Positions 9,560 to 17,107 of a stretch of 23,364 nucleotides of DNA are shown in pieces (the stretch's first letter is position 1; each line of letters opens with the position of its first letter). The position numbers were made by a program, and so were the translations under genes. The notes below the pieces were generated by a model. It was not told where the DNA came from. It did no database searches and saw nothing but the letters and a program-made list of their open reading frames with translations. Origin of the DNA: Elysia marginata (taxonomy: Eukaryota > Mollusca > Gastropoda > Plakobranchidae); NCBI GenBank assembly GCA_019649035.1, contig BMAT01009729.1:13774-37137 (forward strand), given 5' to 3'.

Positions 9560-12500
9560 NNTTTCTTTCTTTCTTTCTCTCACTCTTTCTCTTAGTGTAC
9601 TTACCATCTCGCGAATAGCGACCGTATCGTGCTCACTCTCAGTATGTTTGAGGATGGCCTGGAGCAGCAGCGAGTATTTCAGCAGGCGCTGCATGGGTTT
9701 GACCAGGATGTCTGCAAGCTTCAGGCGGTTGCACTGTTTCTGAGCCTCCGCCCACTACACATACACACGCCAGACAACAATTGCAGAAGGGGGGAGGGGG
9801 GAAGCGGGCGGGAGCAAGAGAGGAAAAGATAATGAAATAGACGTTTTACGATAAATGGCAGTTAAAAATATAAGACGATTTAAGAAAAGAAGAAGAAGAA
9901 ACAGCCCATCAAAAAAAAAAAAGGATTAAAGAGAGCTTGGGGAGTAGAAAAGAGGAAAATCAGCAAAACAGGTAGAGACTAATAGGCAAGGAAAAGATAG
10001 GCATGAGAACACAGAGAGAGAAAGACAGAAAGAAAAAGAGAGAGAGGGAGGGAGAGAGAGTGATAGACGAAATATAAAAGGCAGAGAGAGATGTGCTGAA
10101 AATGGGCAGAAAAAAATAAAGATAGAGAAACAAATGAAAATACGGGTAAACCGTGAGAGAAATAGGGATACAGAGCGAGAGAAACAGAAATGATTAAAAA
10201 AACCCAAGAGAACAAAAACTTAGTAAAAATGCATGAAAGATTAAGTATATTGGCTCGTTTTTTTTTTGTTTTTAAGGTATTTAATTTAAAACCCCACACA
10301 TTAGTTTTAACAGATGGTGCGAATCAGTAGAGTAAAATACGTCTAATGCTTGTCACTTCTAAAGAGAGTAGGAATCATTGACTATTAATTCATTACCGTA
10401 CCGAGATAAAAGTCTTGAAGAGATCCGAGTTCTCCATGCGAGACTTGGCATACTCCATACAAGACTTGTGTTCGATGAAATATTTGAAGTACACTTGGAA
10501 TAAGATAGGGAACTGCGGAGATCATGACAAATTTGCGTGAGTGCAAACATTCAATCACTTAAATACTAAGAGTAAGATTAACGGAGAACTCGTCTTGCGA
10601 ACATACAATGACCTCGCTGTAAAGAAATATGTCAGTTTAAATGAAACTTACCTTGTGCGGTAAATCGATGCAATTATTTCTGTTCTATGCTAGTCATTGG
10701 GGGGAATTTGTCTTTCGAGAAGTTGGTCTGAAGGCCATTTTAAATTTTGTATCAAAATATAAGCTCTATATATTATTCGTCTCAGTCTATCTGTCGGGCT
10801 CGTGTTTTACTTAATCATACGAAAGCTTTAAGAGGCATCCAGACATCTTCTAATGAGAGGCAACCTGGGGGGACTCGGGTAAAAGTCGCTTAGATTAAAT
10901 TGGAACAAGAGCCCTTGAAACAAAATAATTTGCAAAATAATGAACCATTTCATTGTCTTCAAAATCGGATATGACAAGACTCGGGTAAAACAAATTAATG
11001 ATAATAGTTCAACCTCTTCAAAGGCTTAGAGTACATTTTGAAGATGTGTTCATAACGCAATATGTAAAAACGTTTACGTGTGCCTGGTTTGCCCTGCCGC
11101 CTCACTTAGGAAGTATAAAAGATTGATACAACCGATGAATTGCAACTGATGGCGAGAGTAGTGGTGAGACTTACGTGGTCAACAAATCCCTCCCTGGCCA
11201 GGAGCGGGTCAAGGCGCTGGTGTGTCTCCCTGGACTTGGTCAACACGGGCACAAGGTATTCCTGCCAGAACAGACAGTTGCACTCAAAGATCTTGTCGAT
11301 GTTGCTGAACAGGCGCTCTGTCTCGATCTGGTTAAAGACAAGAGGGATAAGTGTCAAGAAAGCACTTAAGCAACGAAAAATATTGTTCAGATTTCTGAAA
11401 AAAAAAAACCCGGTAATATTTGTACTTTTAAAACACCGTAGTGTAAATGTAGCTCGTGGTCGCTAGTAAAATTGTTGAAGATGGCGATAATTGCCATGTT
11501 TGAAATGTTGAATCATTTTGAACGCATCCATTATGGTTTTGATGTTGATGCGATAAAAAGAAAACGGTGATGGTTGTACTTATTGCAGCGGTTGTAGCCT
11601 CGGTGATGATGTTTATGGCTTTGATGGTGGTAATTACAATGAAAACGTTTGAACTCCTCGCGGAAAATTAATTTTTGGACGAAGTCTATCGGGGGGGGGG
11701 GGGGGGGGTAGGTTTCGCATTCTAGAACGTTGCTGAAGTGAATTAAGCTGAAGATAAAAACCAACCGATTTATGCGGTTATCGCTATAACGTTGTATATC
11801 TTTTAATACAACTGTTCTTAAATCGTCTTGATATAAATATTGCCGACTATGGATGATGATGGGGTGATCATGATGATGATCACATAGACAAAAAAAAAAC
11901 AACAGACAACGACAGTACAGTGATGCAAAACTTTTATAAGTGGCACTGAGCTCAGAAGGAAGTATGCCTATGATTATATATTGAAGGCAGGCTACACCAT
12001 AGCGCACGAGATATTGGTACAATGTAAAAGCGACATACTCGTACTCTCTCTCTCTCTCTCNNNNNNNNNNNNNNNNNNNNNTCTCTCTCTCTCTCTCTGT
12101 CTCTCTCTCTTTCTCTCCTCTAGTCTTTGATGAACGAAACACACCTATTTTTATCTGTATACTTGTCTACCTTTTCCATTTGTCTTCACATATAAATGTT
12201 CTTAACCAACGATACAAAGTTATCACGATATATCTTGTTTTGTCTTGCTTTTTGTATATGTTCTTTTCTCTTGCATAAGTCTTCTTACCTACCCTCCTTC
12301 CTTTCTATCAAAATTCTCCTTGCTCCTTCTCCCATAAAATTCCCCCCCCCCCCCCCCNCCAATCCCACCCATCTCTTTATGCTCCCACGTCACATCAATG
12401 TAACCACTAGCGCTGACCACTGAGTAACGAGACGAAATCCAGAGCGTGTAACCTGACGCCAGGTCAAATTTACAGAGATCACTAGGTCATACAACCTAAC

Positions 12501-13890
12501 CACCGAACTGTGGACCTGGGGGTTTAAACTACAGCCGTTGAGCTGACTGGGCGGGGCGCACTGTGACTGACCAAATGACCAGACTCAGGCAGACTGAGAG
12601 TGGTCGGCTCACAACACTGTTGAGTTGACATTGCCTAAGTTCATTTACAATGATGACCAGGAAAGAAAAAAGATTCTCTTTGGTGACCGGAGAGTTTTAG
12701 TTTGGGAAACAATGTTAGACTGACTTCCCGGTAATAATGAGGTGCTAATTTTAGTTCTATGCGCCTACGTGTCTACGTTTGCGTGTGAGATTGTGGACCA
12801 AAAGGGCTAGTATTACACAGTGTATTCTTAGCTCTATGTTATGAATACAGCGAGCTAGCTATAACTGTTTAACGTCTCCTTAATCTCCTATACATTTTGC
12901 GAGGAAAATATGGTGCCGAGGAGAGAGCAGAACTACCGCTAAAAATGTAAAAATCTACACCACAATGAAGAGTTTGCTCTATTCGTTGAGTGAGTTGAGG
13001 TAGTTGTAGAGTTTGCTTGTGGAAAAAGTATCTGCAAATGTATACGCGTTTGAATAGGTGAGAAAGATACGGTGAATTAGGATAAGTTTTGAAAATATCT
13101 GTAAGTTTCTATTTTTCCCCTTTCTCAGTCGTGCAAAGTTTTTAAATTGTTTTTATTTTAATTTGTTTTTTTTTTTGTCTTTTAACCTCTTTCCTCCCAG
13201 GTGTGTCTCTATGCGTGTGTCTATCTGCTAACTTATCTGTCTGTGACCGTTTCTATGGCTGACTTGAGACTTGCTTTCCATCACTAGAACCATGTCAATC
13301 CATCGTCTTGAAGAAGCTGACAGGGATAATAACCCGTCTTCTTTATACATATTACAAACAAGACATAAATAATTATAAAGCGCTAGACCTTGTCTTCCTA
13401 TCTCTCTCTCATTCTCCCCCTCTCTCTCTCTGTCTCTCCTCACTCTCTCCTCATAACTACCAGACGGAAGCGTGGTCAGTGTACGTTATAATATGCCGAG
13501 TGGCTTGCCGGGTAAAGAAGAATCTCTAATGAATATCTTTTGATAATGAGACAAATTTTAACCAATGTTAAATCTGTACACACCTTTTTATAGTCTGTGC
13601 TGATAATATGGACAAAGCAACAGGCAAAAAAAAAAGAATCAGAAAAACGAAAAAAAAAAAGCATCTAACAACAGAACAAAACAAAGAAACAAAAGCAACA
13701 CAATGCCTAAGACTGCTCATCTCTCGCAGGAAGGATTAATCATACCATTCTGGTTTCGTTTGTGCGATCGAAAAGGGTAGGCAGACAAAGTCGTAAGGTG
13801 TTTGATTGTATGGTGTCTCAGACTCGCCGGTGGTGAGGCAGTAAATAGAGACCTCTTGATTAACTGTATTGTGAAGGTTGCCGGGAGAGA

Positions 13891-13937
<47 letters not shown>

Positions 13938-16900
13938 TGAAATGTAAAAGATTTATGCGACCTCCAACTAATCCGGAGAAGAAACAGTCCATCAAAGATA
14001 AAAGATTAAAGAGAGCTTGGGGAAGAGAAAAGACGAAAATGAGCAAAACAGGACGAGACTAACAGGCAAGAAAAAGATAGGCATGAGAACAGAAAGGGAG
14101 AGAGGGAGAGAGAGAAAGACAGAGAGAGGGAGGGAGAGAGAGAGAGCGATAGAGAAAATTAAAAAAAAAACACTTTACGTTCTGCATTTTACAAGACGAT
14201 AGAAAACGTTTCATTTCTTATCTAGCCTTAAGAAGTAACACGGTGACTCCTCAACATTTAACCAACAAATTTAGAAGGCGGAAGATATAATGCTGAGTGA
14301 AGTATTGACCTACCTCATTGAGAAAGCCCTCCTGCTGTACGTTGATGAGGCAGTTTTGAAAGACCTGCAGAAAGACAAACAGAGAAACAAACAAGATCAA
14401 CAACTGCAAGTTATGTAACCGGGTCTGTGTACGTCAGAGGGGGGGGTGAAACAAGGAGGGGCAGATATAGTTTGAGAGAATGGAAGAAAGAGAGAGAAAC
14501 GGAAAGAGAGAGGGGGGCATTGAGAAATGAGAAAAGAGAGAAAATAAAGAAAGAGAAAGATGAGCATGCTGAAGAGAGCAACTAAGAAAAAAAAGTTCCA
14601 AGATATGGAGAGAGAAAGACTAGGTGAGAGAAAGAGAGTGAGAAAAAGATAGAAATAGAGAGACAGAGACAGAGAGAGGGGGGAAAGGGAGGGCAAACAA
14701 ATAATTTTACACAAGACTGAAACATGGGTTTATTGGTTACCTCACTGATTGACACATGACTGGTTGATTTTTCTTGTACGAAGCGATTAACCATATATAT
14801 ACATTTGAGCTTTAACAAGTAAACCACATCAATCTTTACCTAGAGTTTAATTACATTCCACATTTAACTTATCCGGATAACTAGCCAACTCACATCAATA
14901 ATAACCCGGATCTGTTTGATGTAAGAGACTTCGGTCTGAAGCAGTTCCCACACGGCCTCCTGGTGCTCTTGTTGTTTCTTCGTCATATTCTGCACACAAT
15001 GGTTCAACCACGGAGAGAAAATATCTAATTAATATGTGGGGTGCAACAGAACCATTGGCTCAAAGGACAAGATAAATTAGTACTCTGCGCACAACAGTAC
15101 AAACCACGTAGAAAAATGTAAACTATGAGGGGAGCAATATGACCATTGGCACACAGGACAAGATAAAAGTACCCTGCACATAACAGTTTACCGCAAAGAG
15201 AAACCTAATTAATGATAAGAAGTGAAATATAACCATGGACATACAGATAACATACAAGTATAGAGGACATAATCGAATAATAACTTGATGTACGGGGCCA
15301 GCTACATGATTTCACAAAACCATACAGTTGTTGCCTTTTTTCAACCATTTTTTTATAGTCTATCACACCTTGTCATGTCACTATCACCTTGTATATTATA
15401 CACACTCAACTGATAACTTTTGATAGCACACATGTTGCGCATAGGTTTGTTGCAAAACGTAACTATACAAAAGAACATTAAAAAATCTTGCCACACATAT
15501 GCCTAACAGCCATAATAAAGAATTCTTTACCAGGCCAATGAAGATCTTTTTGTTTTCATATCTGTTTTTCTGAAGCTTGTTAAAGTTTCTAAAAGATAGC
15601 CCATGACCATAGAGTTTGGGTCTTTTTTTTCTTCTTGAAGTTTGTGCGTTGCTATGATGACAGCCGCCGTCTTTGATTTCAGATACCTTTTTATAACCTT
15701 AAGACTCCTTCCGTTTAATTTCACCATGTAGACCCAAGTTTGGTAAAATGTTAGCTAAGACCTTCAAGGAAAAAAAATGGTGTGAGCATTTTTAGGTCTT
15801 GAGAGAAATTTATGATTCTGAGTTGGTTATGCTCCTTGACAAAATATTTAAAAGAGGTGTAACTCCAAAACTGATTTTTTTGCTTATGAGGCTACAAAGC
15901 TGTGTTGAAACTCATGAGAGGAACCATTCGTGAAAGTTTAAAAGCATTTAGTTTGTAAACAAAAAAGAAATTAGGAAAGAACTGTTCTACGGATTTTGAA
16001 AGAAAAAACATATTAAAAAAAGTAGTATCAGGTCGAATGAATTCTACTTGACTGTTTTACACTAAGAAATGGGGAAAGCCAAATTTCATACCCATACTGA
16101 ATAAATACCCTGGGGAAGCTCGGGGGGGGGGGGGCGTAAAATTCATCAAAGAATTTTATACCCATGTGTCATAAAAAAGAAGCAGTCTAATATTTAGCAC
16201 AACACCGGGATGTGAACAAGCCGAGTGCGACCTGCAATGTGTACTCACCGCGCTGTTATCCACCAAGGAGTGCCAATGTGGCTCCAGGTCCAGGATCATC
16301 AAGCTAGCATCGTCCAGCTTGGGCCGACCCAAGGCCAGTAACTCTGGCAGGGGAGGCAACCCGTGCGCACTGTACCGGCCGAGAAGTTCCGTGAGTTGGT
16401 CCTGGCGTTCTCGGTCCTGGAGGGAGCGNNGGGGGGGGGGTGATGAGGGTTGAGTAACGTTTGGTAAAAGGATCGGGAAGGAGATATGAGAGGAGACGAT
16501 GGTGAAGAGAGAGATATGGACAAATGAAAAGAAAGAGAAAGAAATACAGACAGCGAGACAGACACACAGAGAGGCAGAGAGGGAGGGGGAAGGGGCAAGG
16601 AGGGTGTGTAAATATCTACAATCAAGCACAATTTCTACACAAACAGATTGTGTACAGAAAGTGACTAAAACAAGACAAAAAAAATGAAAAAATTACATTT
16701 TCAATCAAAAGATTAGACAAACATGTTGATAGGAATATGACTCGTGAAGTATTAAGGAGCTTCGAAAAGTTCTGTTTCGACGCATTTTAGATTTGGTACA
16801 ATCGCCATTAACTATTTATAATGCTTCTGATTAGACACGCAGAGCGACAGAAACAGACCAATCAAGACCGTAGATTTTAAAGACAAGGTGAACAAAGATT

Positions 16901-17074
16901 AGATCCTCATATCACAGCATGCACTCTGTCTTTCTTTTACCATTCCTTCCCCATTTTTTCCACCCCAAACCCAAATCCATCGCAATACCTCATCCTCTGC
17001 ATGAGACATGAAAATAATTAAAAGGCAGAAATTTTCAAAGCTTCAAAGCAGTTTATCATTAGTATTACCGGTCC

Positions 17075-17107
<33 letters not shown>

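Larger units (their letters stand above)
7730..9604 (-). other. intron in the DH domain, rich in repeats
   Basis: The borders are GTAAGT (9604) and TCTGCAG (7730). It holds an acceptor-like tandem array (7730-8290), one arm of a long inverted repeat pair (8693-8885) and a 223-base hairpin (9040-9262). It also contains a (CT)n tract with two unknown bases (9522-9561). Confidence 0.85.
11328..14313 (-). other. large intron in the DH domain
   Basis: The borders are GTAGGT (14313) and TTAACCAG (11328). It holds the second inverted-repeat arm (11639-11823), a CT tract broken by 21 N (12061-12081), a C-run with N (about 12343-12360), a less AT-rich patch (about 12410-12640), a CT tract (13397-13452), a (GA)n run (13885-13934) and copy 2 of the purine-rich repeat (13977-14090). 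No coding exon was recognised. Confidence 0.85.

Noticed and set aside
9411-9743. 110-residue plus-strand open frame
   Set aside because: It is made of a CT repeat with N plus the antisense of a DH exon.
10359-10550. 63-residue minus-strand open frame over a DH exon
   Set aside because: It is in the wrong frame. The shorter frame between the splice sites matches the DH domain.
11531-12142. 203-residue minus-strand open frame
   Set aside because: It spans the N gap, a CT repeat and the dispersed repeat with its G-run. It is an artefact of low-complexity sequence.
13802-14202. Arg-Glu-rich open frames on the plus strand
   Set aside because: They are translations of (GA)n and purine-rich repeat sequence.
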